A DNA stretch of 64,000 bases, from contig OZ038465.1 in NCBI GenBank assembly GCA_964036295.1, positions 1 through 64,000 of the forward strand, in the 5' to 3' direction. Positions 21,690 through 42,855 of the stretch are shown here, piece by piece. The translations under genes and the position numbers were made by a program. The notes under the pieces were generated by a model. The model was not told the origin of the DNA. It saw only the letters and a program-made list of their open reading frames with translations, and made no database searches. How positions within the stretch are numbered: position 1 is the stretch's first letter; each line of letters opens with the position of its first letter. Source of the DNA: Plumapathes pennacea (taxonomy: Eukaryota; Cnidaria; Anthozoa; Antipatharia; Myriopathidae).

Positions 21690-22500
21690 GAAAGACAAGA
21701 AAAGAACTCGGGGGTAGTTGAAAACCATAAGAAAGTCTTATTTTTGAAAGATCACCATTCCGTTCTAAGTTAGCCAATTAGCTAACTGGATGTTCTCTTT
21801 CATTCTTTATTATTCTTATATGCATTTAGTCCCAGTAGTTTTGGCATTGGCTAATCATGGTAATATTATTGTTAATTACCTATTTTATTATTACATCTCT
21901 GACAAAGTCTTCAGTGGTATTGTGACCAAGTTGCACAATTTCTATAACAATACGTTAGTCACGATTTATTACTTGTGTTATAAAAATAGCTCTAGTTCAC
22001 TCAGTTATCATCAGTTGTGTAATTAGCTCTATTATTTTGTACAAGTCAAGTCAAGTTCAAGTCTATCTCTACCTATATTCCCAAGGTATGATTCTCATGT
22101 AGTTACATTGCGTTTGACCTTTACAGTGACCTGCTGTTATAGTCTGTTATTGTTTCTTAGCACTTTTTAGTCAACTTAGCTTTCCAATTCATTTTGCTTA
22201 GCTGTTATATATAGCTTAATATGTTTCCATTTGTTAGTCTTTTCCTGTTAATCTTAATTTGTTTTGGTAGCATTCTTCGTTGTTTTTACCAAACCAGACT
22301 TTGTCACAGTTTGCTATAGCCACGTTGAGCAATTCTGTAATTCGATAATTGCTTATGTCATTAGATACTGATACTGTTCTCTTGTGTTTATTAAATTCCT
22401 ATTTTAGACTGGATTATTTTGTCGTTGTTTCCATAACAACACAAACCTCGACCCGGTCACAGTATTTTGCAAACAGCAAAGGTTTCATGCTAGTTGCTAG
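21690..22500. other. AT-rich sequence without recognisable gene
   Basis: Low-complexity AT-rich DNA with many 'gttattatt', 'ttatttgt' words. No exon, inverted repeat or known repeat end was recognised. The 78-codon open frame at 21790-22026 is mostly hydrophobic/Tyr-rich and looks incidental. Confidence 0.5.
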
Positions 22501-22518
22501 TTGCTAGTTGCGATAACA

Positions 22519-22596
22519 ATAGTAATAGTAATAATAATAATAATAATAAAAAATAAAAATAAAAAAAAAAAAAAAAAAAAAAAAATAATAATAATA

Positions 22597-22681
<85 letters not shown>
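22519..22681. repeat. (AAT)n microsatellite with poly(A) interruption
   Basis: AAT/ATA triplets at about 22519-22545, then about 26 A, then about 30 more AAT triplets to 22681. The predicted poly-isoleucine frame over it is an artefact. Confidence 0.95.
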
Positions 22682-22693
22682 GCGGTTTGTTGT

Positions 22694-22957
22694 TTGAAAG
22701 ATTATGAGGTCAGCGTCGGTCAGGTTCCTTTGTGTACCTGTCCCTTTAACTCAAAAAAGCCTGGTCTGGGTATACCTCAATGTATTAGATTAGGCGAAGA
22801 TAGCAACTTACTTCAGCAAGTTGGCTTCACGAAATCAGAAATATGCAAGATGTTCAAAAATGCCCCGGTATATGTACTAACAAATGTATTGTTGCCAGAG
22901 GGGGTTGAAAATACTTACTCAAGGGCCTTTGCTCGACATTCACAAAATAAATGGTGA
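22694..22957 (+). CDS. Unrecognised open frame, 87 codons
   Basis: An open frame directly after the AAT microsatellite, containing VPLCTCPFNSKKPGLG and LLPEGVENTYSRAFARHS. Composition is that of an ordinary soluble protein, not of repeat translation, and it contains three Cys. It may be a terminal exon (stop 22955-22957) of a gene whose other exons are not visible, or part of a decayed element. No family recognised. Confidence 0.2.
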   Translation: MKDYEVSVGQVPLCTCPFNSKKPGLGIPQCIRLGEDSNLLQQVGFTKSEICKMFKNAPVYVLTNVLLPEGVENTYSRAFARHSQNKW

Positions 22958-23329
22958 ACTACAAGAATGGACATAATTACAAGGAAGGACCATCCCAAAG
23001 TTGCACACTGTTTTGAATGAAAAAAACTTGTAGGATCCCTGCAGAATAGTCAAGTGAGTAGTTCACCCTGATGGATTATAATTCTCACCTCATGTTGTGA
23101 ACATATAACACCTGAAGTGTAAGTCAAGTTGGTGATAAACCCAGATGAAGTTTATAACTCACACCATGCATTGTGGTCTTAACACCCAAAATGTGCGTCA
23201 AATTGAGTGATTCACCCAACTGAAGTATACATATCACACCTCACATTGTGGAGATTATCTCAAATAAAGGAAACCCTGATTTTAACCCTAAACCCTTAAC
23301 CCCCAGAAGAAAAACTCCAAGGGTTAGAG

Positions 23330-23830
23330 GTGGGTTTAACCCGGGGTGGATTAATTATAAATACACCCAGAGATGTGAGTTCATACAGTACCAAACCCTG
23401 GAAGGATTAATTCATTAGACTATATATATATTCGAAGGGTGAGTTGTACAGAATATTCACCCCAGAGATCTGAGTTCATACAATACTAAACACTGGAGAG
23501 ATTAATATATTTGACTATATATAGTCAAAGGGTGAGTTGTACAGAATATTCACCCCAGAGATCTGAGTTCATACAATACTAAACCCTGGAGAAATTAATT
23601 CATCTGACTATATATATTCAAAGGGTGAGTTGTACAGAATATTCACCCCAGAGATCTGAGTTCATACAATACTAAACCCTGGAGATTAATTCATTGGACT
23701 ATATATATTCAAAGGGTGAGTTGTACAGAATATTCACCCCAGAGATCTGAGTTCATACAATACTAACCCTGGAGAGATTAATTCATTGGACTATATAAAT
23801 CCAAAGGGTGAGTTCTATAGAATATAAACC
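23330..23830. repeat. Minisatellite, 91-95 bp unit, about 5 copies
   Basis: The word tgagttcataca recurs at 23376, 23471, 23564, 23657 and 23748. Each unit also carries aaaccctggagagattaatt, an AT-rich 'ctatatatat' part and gggtgagttgtacagaatattcac-like sequence. Just upstream (23040-23270) are looser, older copies of 'ttcaccc..ctcacctca' words, so the array seems to have grown from a degenerate repeat. Confidence 0.85.
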
Positions 23831-25400
23831 CTTGGGCCCGGATGTTCAAAACTCGATTAAGCTAACCCAGGATTAATCACATTCTTTTCCTCTCGCCTTT
23901 GGCCAACGACCTGCAGCATTCTGATTAAAGACAAACTAAAACGTTTGTTCTGGTTCAAAAGAAACAAATGGAGTCGTTTTGTGAGCGGATGCTTCTTATT
24001 TTCAGTCTTACAAAGAAAGGTCTTAAAGAACACAAACCATTATCTTGCGAGACCTCATGAGTCAAATCCCCCCCCCCCTCCCCCTCCGGTCTGAGCATTC
24101 GTCCTTCTCAGCGGACTTTTGTGCGTGGGGAGGGGAGGGAGTGGGAATGTGCAGCCTAAAAGCTCAAAATTCGACTCGATGTCTGTGAGAGCGTTTTCTT
24201 CGTTAAAGTTGTACCTAGCCTTTCTCCAACAAAGTTCAGGTGCTTCGAACTTTATCTCAAGGTCGTACGCCTTCAGGAGAAGGCGTTTCACAAAAATTAT
24301 AGTATGATGTCATCTTTCTCACTGCGATTCGCAGCTAATAATCCCGTGATGCATTAGGACAAAAAATTAAGCAGCCTTCCTGTAAGCCATGCGACTTTAA
24401 AAGGAAACTTAAATGGTCTTGACGTTGTCGGAGAAAGCTTCTGATTCAGACGTGAGGAAAATATTCGCTCTCAGAGAAGTTCCAAACTTCGACTGCAATT
24501 CTACGACTTACTGCCCGACCCACCCACCCCCGGTATAGTTGGTATCGTGACGTATTTCCGGTCGGGCATTTTTACAGCAGAAAAACATGCGTTCCCGGCG
24601 ATGAAAGTGCCTGAGGATGCAGTAAACGCTGCATAGAAGTACGACTATACGATTGCCATCGACGAGTTTTGTAAATAGTTCGCTTTGCTCCGTCAAATTT
24701 GATGAAAACATGCCAACTTCATCAAGGCATCGACACGCAAGACCGGTAGGCATTCACGAGTTTACACAGGTACGATTGGGGGAAAGAGGGAGAAAGAAAA
24801 GGCACTGTGCAAGTCGCAAGTTGAATCACTTTGACCGCCAGAGGAAATGTTTGCGCCATTTTTGGCGTCATAGTATTTTATTTATTCTTTGTACTAACTC
24901 AGGTTGATGAAGCACTCTGTAATTGTTCACAATTACCATCTATGACTGTACATATCATTTGAGTCTGTAAGGGCCATCCTCTTGTTTATTATTTACTATC
25001 AATGATGCCGGCCACTCCACACCAAACACAACAACAATTTATCGATTTCAACTGTATTTCAGAAAATGATTAATTTTTTATAAAAAAAGACCCATATCCC
25101 CATTCCTACTACCTTCTAATATCAGTTCTAGAGTGCACAGTGTCTGCCAACCTAATGCTTTGGTTGGAAGCTGTGGTTTTGTTTTTTGCTAGTTCTAGTT
25201 CCATGTGATAAGCTTTCAATGGTTGTGACTGTTCATCTGAGCATATGTTGATTCCTAACTTTGCCTTTCCTTCAAGGCCCAAGACCTATATTGGTGGAAA
25301 AACTGCAATACAGCTGTTTGAGATAAGACATTGTCAATCAGAGAATTTAAAGAGGTAGGGGAACAAAAAAAGAAGGCAGTATGCAGACAATTAGCTATCT

Positions 25401-25595
25401 TTAGCCCTTTCACTCCCAAGCTCAAAATGCAGATTCTCCCAACCTTTTAAGAAGAAAATGTATGAGTAATATAGTGAGAATGAATAGTTTAATCAGCTTT
25501 CATCTTAGCAATGTATCAAAAACCAGGTTTTCGCTACTGTGTCATGTTTCTGGTGAGAAACTGAAGGAGATCATTATTGGGAGTAAAAGGGTTAA
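25401..25595. mobile_element. TTAA-type MITE, 195 bp (copy in 4.3-kb unit 1)
   Basis: The ends are inverted (ccctttcactcccaa ... ttgggagtaaaaggg) and flanked by ttag/ttaa. The other copies have exact TTAA on both sides, the target duplication typical of piggyBac. Copies recur in the other 4.3-kb units at about 29725, 34049 and 38380, and at 39595 and 41421. Solo right parts lie at about 40143-40249 and 41963-42070, and an inverted diverged copy at about 45950-46110. Confidence 0.75.
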
Positions 25596-26120
25596 AATTT
25601 GAATTATTCACTCTGCAGGATAAGTGAAATTCCTATTAGTGGTAATCATGTACCTAATATTGGAAACAAGAATTGTGAAGGCTGTTTTGAACATGGTAAT
25701 GATATCAGAAAAATTAGGCCTAGTTTATTATGGAAGAACTTGTTGGCAGTGGTGAATGACACTGGTCTTTCAGCAGTTCAAGACCATAAGGCACAGGCCA
25801 GCAGAACGCATTCCCCTTTACGTAAGTGTAAAACCATTTCTACTGCCCCCCCCCCCCACCCATTGACTCTGTTTGAAGTGAATACTGATATGAATCTAGA
25901 CTGGGAAGGACACAGGATTTAGTACAACCAATCAACCACTATTGAGTTCAAGGGATATCAAAAGCCAAGTTCTTCTTACTCTGACATACATTTCTGGTAA
26001 GAAACTAAAGGAAGAGAATATTGAAGTTGATCACTCTTGGGATTCAAAGGCCCGTCCAAGTGAATTTCACACAGTCCTGTTCACATCACTGTTTAACCTC
26101 GGATCTGTTGTTCCTTCCAG

Positions 26121-26909
<789 letters not shown>

Positions 26910-27570
26910 CAGACCTGAAGTTTAATTGCAGTAACCAAATGACACTGTTGACCTGACCTGTGGTTGTTTAATAATATACAGTATGAGTTCTGTACAATGA
27001 CTTATATGTACATCATTCTTCTCGAGTTGTGTTATTACATTATTATTGTTCTTGTTTAATTACTACAGTTCAAGAAATCAATTCAATAAACTGGTTTTAA
27101 CAGCAAAGATTGTGTCTGCCTCATTCAACTCTGCCTTGTACAATGGGGAACTAAATTTATTTACAGCCGAGATTACGTGGTCAACTTTCGTATAGCGCAT
27201 TCTTAACTGGTTAGCACTTACCAGCGTTCTTCCAGAATGCTCGAGTTCAAGAAATATGGTAGTTTCCTCCTGCTTTAAATACAAAATGCTTATTTTCATG
27301 GAGTGGAACCTTGTCACCAAAAACATAAAATTTCAAGGGATAAGGAAGTCCCAGGATTCCTGGATTGCTTGTAAGACATCCCAGAGATTTCTGCAGACCT
27401 GATTACCTCCGTCTGCCTCCAACATTTTTTCCCAGCGATCACAGCTGTACGTCTGACTGGGTGGTGGTATGCCTGACTAAGAGCAGCAAATTTAAATCAG
27501 TGGGTCTTCTATTGCTTGCTATCTTTTAAGATTGGAGAGTGCATTCAAACAAACAAAAAGGAAAAGTAAT

Positions 27571-27588
27571 GATAATAATAATAATAAC

Positions 27589-27632
<44 letters not shown>
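27571..27632. repeat. (AAT)n microsatellite inside a dispersed repeat
   Basis: AAT triplets with one AAC, followed by ataaatgattgggtatgtta. The same flank follows AAT runs at about 3990-4035 and 5430-5460, so microsatellite and flank belong to one dispersed element. Copies also lie at about 31895 and 36226. Confidence 0.9.
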
Positions 27633-27634
<2 letters not shown>

Positions 27635-28262
27635 TAAATGATTGGGTATGTTATTGGGTTTAATTTAACCTTTATAAACAAGAGAAATTAAGAGAAAATA
27701 ATTAGGTCCGTATTGAAAATTAAGTATAGAAATATAGAACATTAGTTAAGTGAAGAAGCCAGTGGCCACTCCACACTCTCTTCTGATAAACACCTTGTGT
27801 TTCCAGTCTTCATATTATCTTTATGCAGGACATTCTGGCTGGACCACCGGCCCCTTCTTCACTGAGAATTATTCAAGAATGTCACCCTGTAAAAAGTTTT
27901 CACGCTACACCGGATTTGTAAAGCAATACCTTGTCCCATTCACTTGTGAATATGACTATTTGTGTCTATTTAGACCTGTGGTTGTTTATATACAGTATGA
28001 GTTCTGTACAATGACTTATATCTACATAATCCTTCTCGAGTTGGTGTTATTACAATAATATTGTTCTTGTTTAATTACTACAGTTCAAGAAATCAATTCA
28101 ATAAACTGGTTCTAACAGCAAGCAAAGATTGTATTCAACTCTGCCTTGTACAATGGGGAACTAAATTTATTTACAGCCGAGATTACGTGGTCGACTAGCG
28201 TCGTATAGCGCGTTCTTAACTATACTTAGCACTTACCAGCGTTCTTCCAGAATGCTCGAGTT

Positions 28263-36917
<8,655 letters not shown>

Positions 36918-38740
36918 CGTTTGTTCTGGTTCAAAGGAAACAAAAGGAGTCGTTTTGTGAGCGGATGCTTCTTATTTTCAGTCTTACAAAGAAAGGTCTT
37001 AAAGAACACAAACCATTATCTTGCGAGACCTCATGAGTCAAATCCCCCCCCCCCCCCTCCCCCTCCGGTCTGAGCATTCGTCCTTCTCAGCGGACTTTTG
37101 TGCGTGGGGAGGGGAGGGAGTGGGAATGTGCAGCCTAAAAGCTCAAAATTCGACTCGATGTCTGTGAGAGCGTTTTCTTCGTTAAAGTTGTACCTAGCCT
37201 TTCTCCAACAAAGTTCAGGTGCTTCGAACTTTATCTCAAGGTCGTACGCCTTCAGGAGAAGGCGTTTCACAAAAATTATAGTATGATGTCATCTTTCTCA
37301 CTGCGATTCGCAGCTAATAATCCCGTGATGCATTAGGACAAAAAATTAAGCAGCCTTCCTGTAAGCCATGCGACTTTAAAAGGAAACTTAAATGGTCTTG
37401 ACGTTGTCGGAGAAAGCTTCTGATTCAGACGTGAGGAAAATATTCGCTCTCAGAGAAGTTCCAAACTTCGACTGCAATTCTACGACTTACTGCCCGACCC
37501 ACCCACCCCCGGTATAGTTGGTATCGTGACGTATTTCCGGTCGGGCATTTTTACAGCAGAAAAACATGCGTTCCCGGCGATGAAAGTGCCTGAGGATGCA
37601 GTAAACGCTGCATAGAAGTACGACTATACGATTGCCATCGACGAGTTTTGTAAATAGTTCGCTTTGCTCCGTCAAATTTGATGAAAACATGCCAACTTCA
37701 TCAAGGCATCGACACGCAAGACCGGTAGGCATTCGCGAGTTTACACAGGTACGATTGGGGGAAAGAGGGAGAAAGAAAAGGCACTGTGCAAGTCGCAAGT
37801 TGAATCACTTTGACCGCCAGAGGAAATGTTTGCGCCATTTTTGGCGTCATAGTATTTTATTTATTCTTTGTACTAACTCAGGTTGATGAAGCACTCTGTA
37901 ATTGTTCACAATTACCATCTATGACTGTACATATCATTTGAGTCTGTAAGGGCCATCCTCTTGTTTATTATTTACTATCAATGATGCCGGCCACTCCACA
38001 CCAAACACAACAACAATTTATCGATTTCAACTGTATTTCAGAAAATGATTAATTTTTTATAAAAAAAGACCCATATCCCCATTCCTACTACCTTCTAATA
38101 TCAGTTCTAGAGTGCACAGTGTCTGCCAACCTAATGCTTTGGTTGGAAGCTGTGGTTTTGTTTTTTGCTAGTTCTAGTTCCATGTGATAAGCTTTCAATG
38201 GTTGTGACTGTTCATCTGAGCATATGTTGATTCCTAACTTTGCCTTTCCTTCAAGGCCCAAGACCTATATTGGTGGAAAAACTGCAATACAGCTGTTTGA
38301 GATAAGACATTGTCAATCAGAGAATTTAAAGAGGTAGGGGAACAAAAAAAGAAGGCAGTATGCAGACAATTAGCTATCTTTAGCCCTTTCACTCCCAAGC
38401 TCAAAATGCAGATTCTCCCAACCTTTTAAGAAGAAAATGTATGAGTAATATAGTGAGAATGAATAGTTTAATCAGCTTTCATCTTAGCAATGTATCAAAA
38501 ACCAGGTTTTCGCTACTGTGTCATGTTTCTGGTGAAAAACTGAAGGAGATCATTATTGGGAGTAAAAGGGTTAAAATTTGAATTATTCACTCTGCAGGAT
38601 AAGTGAAATTCCTATTAGTGGTAATCATGTACCTAATATTGGAAACAAGAATTGTGAAGGCTGTTTTGAACATGGTAATGATATCAGAAAAATCAGGCCT
38701 AGTTTATTATGGAAGAACTTGTTGACAGTGGTGAATCACA
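36918..38740. repeat. 4.3-kb tandem repeat, copy 4, truncated
   Basis: Matches copy 3 for about 1.8 kb, including the cattcgcgag variant, then departs after ggaagaacttgttg. From there it runs into the 1.83-kb array (gtgaatcacatttcttacatg). The recombinase pseudogene part of the unit is therefore missing from this copy. Confidence 0.9.
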
Positions 38741-39282
38741 TTTCTTACATGTCCCGTCTCATTTGAAACTTGTGTAAATGATGTTACCAAATTATTTGCA
38801 TGAATGAAGAACAGTTTAGATCACAAGGAGAAAGAAATGACATTAAATTCCAGGGCTGATGTCATTACCAAGTTTGAAACATAATCTAAATCTATACTGT
38901 ATGATATGTTTGTGGCAAGAAACTAAAAGTCTCTCTTGAGGGGGGGGGGGGGGTACTCCTACATATGAACCACATAGGTAAGTGCTGCCCCACAGGGTAT
39001 CATTTTCAGTATTTTAGTCTGAAATAGGTATCATTTTTAACTGGAATAGGGTCGGAGATTTCGATATTTGGTCTTAAATAGGGTTGAAAATTGCAAATTT
39101 TGGTCTGAAATAGGATAAGAGTTTTAAGTCCCAGGTGGCACACTCCCACCCAAAATTTTGGTTGGAAGCTGTGGTTTTGTTTTTTGCTAGTTCTAGTCTG
39201 TGATAAGCTTTCAATGGTTGTGACTGTTTGTTCATCTGAACATATGTTGATCCCTAATTTTTTTTGCGCACTGTATCCCCCT

Positions 39283-39325
39283 GTCGGAGTCGAACCGACA
39301 AACCATTTTGGTTTAGCCACTGAGG
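39283..39325 (-). other. tRNA-like 3' half with Pol III B-box (recurs at 41109-41151)
   Basis: The minus strand reads ...GTCGGTTCGACTCCGAC..., a perfect 5-bp T-stem with TTCGACT loop containing the B-box GGTTCGACTCC, preceded by an AAACC/GGTTT stem-loop resembling an anticodon arm. The 5' half and matching acceptor stem are not present, so this is not a functional tRNA gene. A tRNA-derived SINE head or a partial tRNA insertion is most likely. Confidence 0.4.
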
Positions 39326-39594
39326 GTCGTGTGTGCGTTCCCTATGTATGTTGCTGTGAATAAGTTATTGTGTTTGGCTGTTCTTTTTTTGTTTGTGAGG
39401 TAGTTATACGTGGTATCTAGGTGTGTCTTGCACAAAGTCCATTCACTTAAACTTTGCCCTCTCCTTCAAGGCCCAAGACCTATATTGGTGGAAAAACTGC
39501 AATACAGCTGTTTGAGATAAGACATTGTTAATCAGAGAATTTAAAGAGGTAGGTGAACAAAAAAAGAAGGCAGTATGTAGACAATTAGCTATCT

Positions 39595-39789
39595 TTAACC
39601 CTTTCACTCCCAAGCTCAAAATGCAGATTCTCCCAACCTTTTAAGAAGAAAATGTATGAGTAATATAGTGAGAATGAATAGTTTAATCAGCTTTCATCTT
39701 AGCAATGTATCAAAAACCAGGTTTTCCTTACTGTATCATGTTTCTGGTGAGAAACTGAAGGAGATCACTATTTGGAGTGAAAGGGTTAA
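39595..39789. mobile_element. TTAA-type MITE, 195 bp, both TTAA flanks intact
   Basis: ttaaccctttcactccca at 39595 and ggagtgaaagggttaa ending at 39789. Same family as 25401-25595, with exact TTAA at both edges, suggesting mobilisation by a piggyBac-type transposase. No piggyBac transposase is present in the window. Confidence 0.8.
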
Positions 39790-41420
39790 AATTTTAATTA
39801 TTCACTCTTCAGGATAGGTGAAATTCCTACTGGCGGTATGCAATTTCAGACCCAGAGAAACAATGATTGCTTCTCGGCTCTGAAATTGCAACCACTATAG
39901 GTATTCTCTCCATCACAAAATGTTCTGTTGTTAAGAACCTATTTCATCAGATGATTGGCCAAAGGGTCCTTCATCTGGTAGGAACTTTTTTTGATATTGC
40001 ATCTATACTGTAAGAGTTGTAAAGATTTATGTTTTGAACATGGTAATGACATCAGACAAAGCCGGCATAGTTAATATTATGCAAAAACTTATTGACAGAG
40101 GTGAATGACATTTCTTACATGTCCTGTCTCATTTGAAACATCTCAGCTTTCATCTTAGCAATGTATCAAAAGCCAAGTTTTACCTACTGTGTCATGTTTC
40201 TGGTGAGAAACTGAAGGAGAACATTATTGGGAGTAAAAGGGTTAAAATTTGAATTATTCACTCTGCAGGATAGGTGAAATTCCTATTAGTGGTAAGCAGT
40301 AACTGAAAGGCTTGGAAACAATGATTGTTTCCAAGTTTCAGTGACTGAAACTACTAATAGTATTCTCTCCATCACAAAATGTTCTGTTGTTAAGAACCTA
40401 TTTCATCAGATTATTGGCCAAAGGGTCCTTCATCTGGTAGGAACTTTTTTTGGTATTGCATCTATACTGTAAGAGTTGTAAAGATTTATGTTTTGAACAT
40501 GATATTGATATCAGAAAAATCAGGCCTAGTTTATTATGGAAGGACTTGTTGACAGTGGTGAATCACATTTCTTACATGTCCCGTCTCCTTTGAAACTTGT
40601 GTAAATGATGTTACCAAATTATTTGCATGAATGAAGAACAGTTTAGATCACAAGGAGAAAGAAATGACATTAAATTCCAGGGCTGATGTCATTACCAAGT
40701 TTGAAACATAATCTAAATCTATACTGTATGATATGTTTGTGGCAAGAAACTAAAAGTCTCTCTTGAGGGGGGGGGGGGGTACTCCTACATATGAACCACA
40801 TAGGTAAGTGCTGCCCCACAGGGTATCATTTTCAGTATTTTAGTCTGAAATAGGTATCATTTTTAACTGGAATAGGGTCGGAGATTTCGATATTTGGTCT
40901 TAAATAGGGTTGAAAATTGCAAATTTTGGTCTGAAATAGGATAAGAGTTTTAAGTCCCAGGTGGCACACTCCCACCCAAAATTTTGGTTGGAAGCTGTGG
41001 TTTTGTTTTTTGCTAGTTCTAGTCTGTGATAAGCTTTCAATGGTTGTGACTGTTTGTTCATCTGAACATATGTTGATCCCTAATTTTTTTTGCGCACTGT
41101 ATCCCCCTGTCGGAGTCGAACCGACAAACCATTTTGGTTTAGCCACTGAGGGTCGTGTGTGCGTTCCCTATGTATGTTGCTGTGAATAAGTTATTGTGTT
41201 TGGCTGTTCTTTTTTTGTTTGTGAGGTAGTTATACGTGGTATCTAGGTGTGTCTTGCACAAAGTCCATTCACTTAAACTTTGCCCTCTCCTTCAAGGCCC
41301 AAGACCTATATTGGTGGAAAAACTGCAATACAGCTGTTTGAGATAAGACATTGTTAATCAGAGAATTTAAAGAGGTAGGTGAACAAAAAAAGAAGGCAGT
41401 ATGCAGACAATTAGCTATCT

Positions 41421-41613
41421 TTAACCCTTTCACTCCCAAGCTCAAAATGCAGTCTCCCAACCTTTTAAGAAGAAAATGTATGAGTAATATAGTGAGAATG
41501 AATAGTTTAATCAGCTTTCATCTTAGCAATGTATCAAAAACCAGGTTTTCCTTACTGTATCATGTTTCTGGTGAGAAACTGAAGGAGATCACTATTTGGA
41601 GTGAAAGGGTTAA
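41421..41613. mobile_element. TTAA-type MITE, 193 bp
   Basis: The same element one 1.83-kb unit further along, with a 2-base deletion in the agattctccc word (agtctccc here). It moved with the tandem unit rather than by a new insertion. Confidence 0.8.
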
Positions 41614-42590
41614 AATTTTAATTATTCACTCTTCAGGATAGGTGAAATTCCTACTGGCGGTATGCAATTTCAGACCCAGAGAAACAATGATTGCTTCTCG
41701 GCTCTGAAATTGCAACCACTATAGGTATTCTCTCCATCACAAAATGTTCTGTTGTTAAGAACCTATTTCATCAGATGATTGGCCAAAGGGTCCTTCATCT
41801 GGTAGGAACTTTTTTTGATATTGCATCTATACTGTAAGAGTTGTAAAGATTTATGTTTTGAACATGGTAATGACATCAGACAAAGCCGGCATAGTTAATA
41901 TTATGCAAAAACTTATTGACAGAGGTGAATGACATTTCTTACATGTCCTGTCTCATTTGAAACATCTCAGCTTTCATCTTAGCAATGTATCAAAAGCCAA
42001 GTTTTACCTACTGTGTCATGTTTCTGGTGAGAAACTGAAGGAGAACATTATTGGGAGTAAAAGGGTTAAAATTTGAATTATTCACTCTGCAGGATAGGTG
42101 AAATTCCTATTAGTGGTAAGCAGTAACTGAAAGGCTTGGAAACAATGATTGTTTCCAAGTTTCAGTGACTGAAACTACTAATAGTATTCTCTCCATCACA
42201 AAATGTTCTGTTGTTAAGAACCTATTTCATCAGATTATTGGCCAAAGGGTCCTTCATCTGGTAGGAACTTTTTTTGGTATTGCATCTATACTGTAAGAGT
42301 TGTAAAGATTTATGTTTTGAACATGATAATGATATCAGAAAAATCAGGCCTAGTTTATTATGGAAGGACTTGTTGACAGTGGTGAATCACATTTCTTACA
42401 TGTCCCGTCTCATTTGAAACTTGTGTAAATGATGTTACCAAATTATTTGCATGAATGAAGAACAGTTTAGATCACAAGGAGAAAGAAATGACATTAAATT
42501 CCAGGGCTGATGTCATTACCAAGTTTGAAACATAATCTAAATCTATACTGTATGATATGTTTGTGGCAAGAAACTAAAAGTCTCTCTTGA

Positions 42591-42835
42591 GGGGGGGGGG
42601 GGGTACTCCTACATATGAACCACATAGGTAAGTGCTGCCCCACAGGGTATCATTTTCAGCATTTTAGTCTGAAATAGGTATCAATTTTAACATTTGGACT
42701 GGAATAGGGTCAGAGATTTTGATATTTGGTCTTAAATAACGTTGAAAATTGCAAATTTTGGTCTGAAATAGGGTAAGAGTTTTAAGTCCCAGGTGGCACA
42801 CTCCCACCCAAAATTTTGAGGAGTACCCCCAGGGG
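42591..42835. mobile_element. Complete G-end MITE, ~245 bp, of the 'ctatttcagac' family
   Basis: Inverted ends gggggtactcct at the left and aggagtaccccc at the right. The interior holds spaced copies of gtctgaaatagg, the complement of the 'cctatttcagac' words at 6520-6820 and 9060-9320. Truncated copies begin at about 38939 and 40769. This complete copy ends about 20 bases from the stop codon of the nuclease-SET gene and thus forms most of its 3' flank. Confidence 0.7.
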
Positions 42836-42855
42836 GTGGGGATACCGGAAGTGTC

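Larger units (their letters stand above)
38741..42840. repeat. 1,826-bp tandem array, about 2.2 copies
   Basis: The word cttgtgtaaatgatgttacc recurs at about 38768, 40600 and 42421, and the segment at 39006 recurs at 40832, exactly 1,826 bases on. Each unit contains a G-run MITE part, a tRNA-like 3' half, a TTAA MITE, and two diverged copies of a '..ggtgaaattcctat..gagaacattattgggag' module. Parts of the unit are homologous to 25260-25760 of the 4.3-kb unit (aggcccaagacctatattgg), so the two arrays share ancestry. Confidence 0.9.

Noticed and set aside
24653..24907. 84-codon plus-strand open frame recurring every 4.3 kb
   Set aside because: It recurs only because the unit is duplicated; it overlaps an 81-103-codon frame on the other strand, has no motif and shows no evidence of coding constraint.
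27078..27326. 82-codon minus-strand open frame (..ELEHSGRTLVSANQLRMRY..)
   Set aside because: It looks protein-like, but part of it is duplicated at the end of the same unit with indels that break the frame, and no splice or start context supports it.
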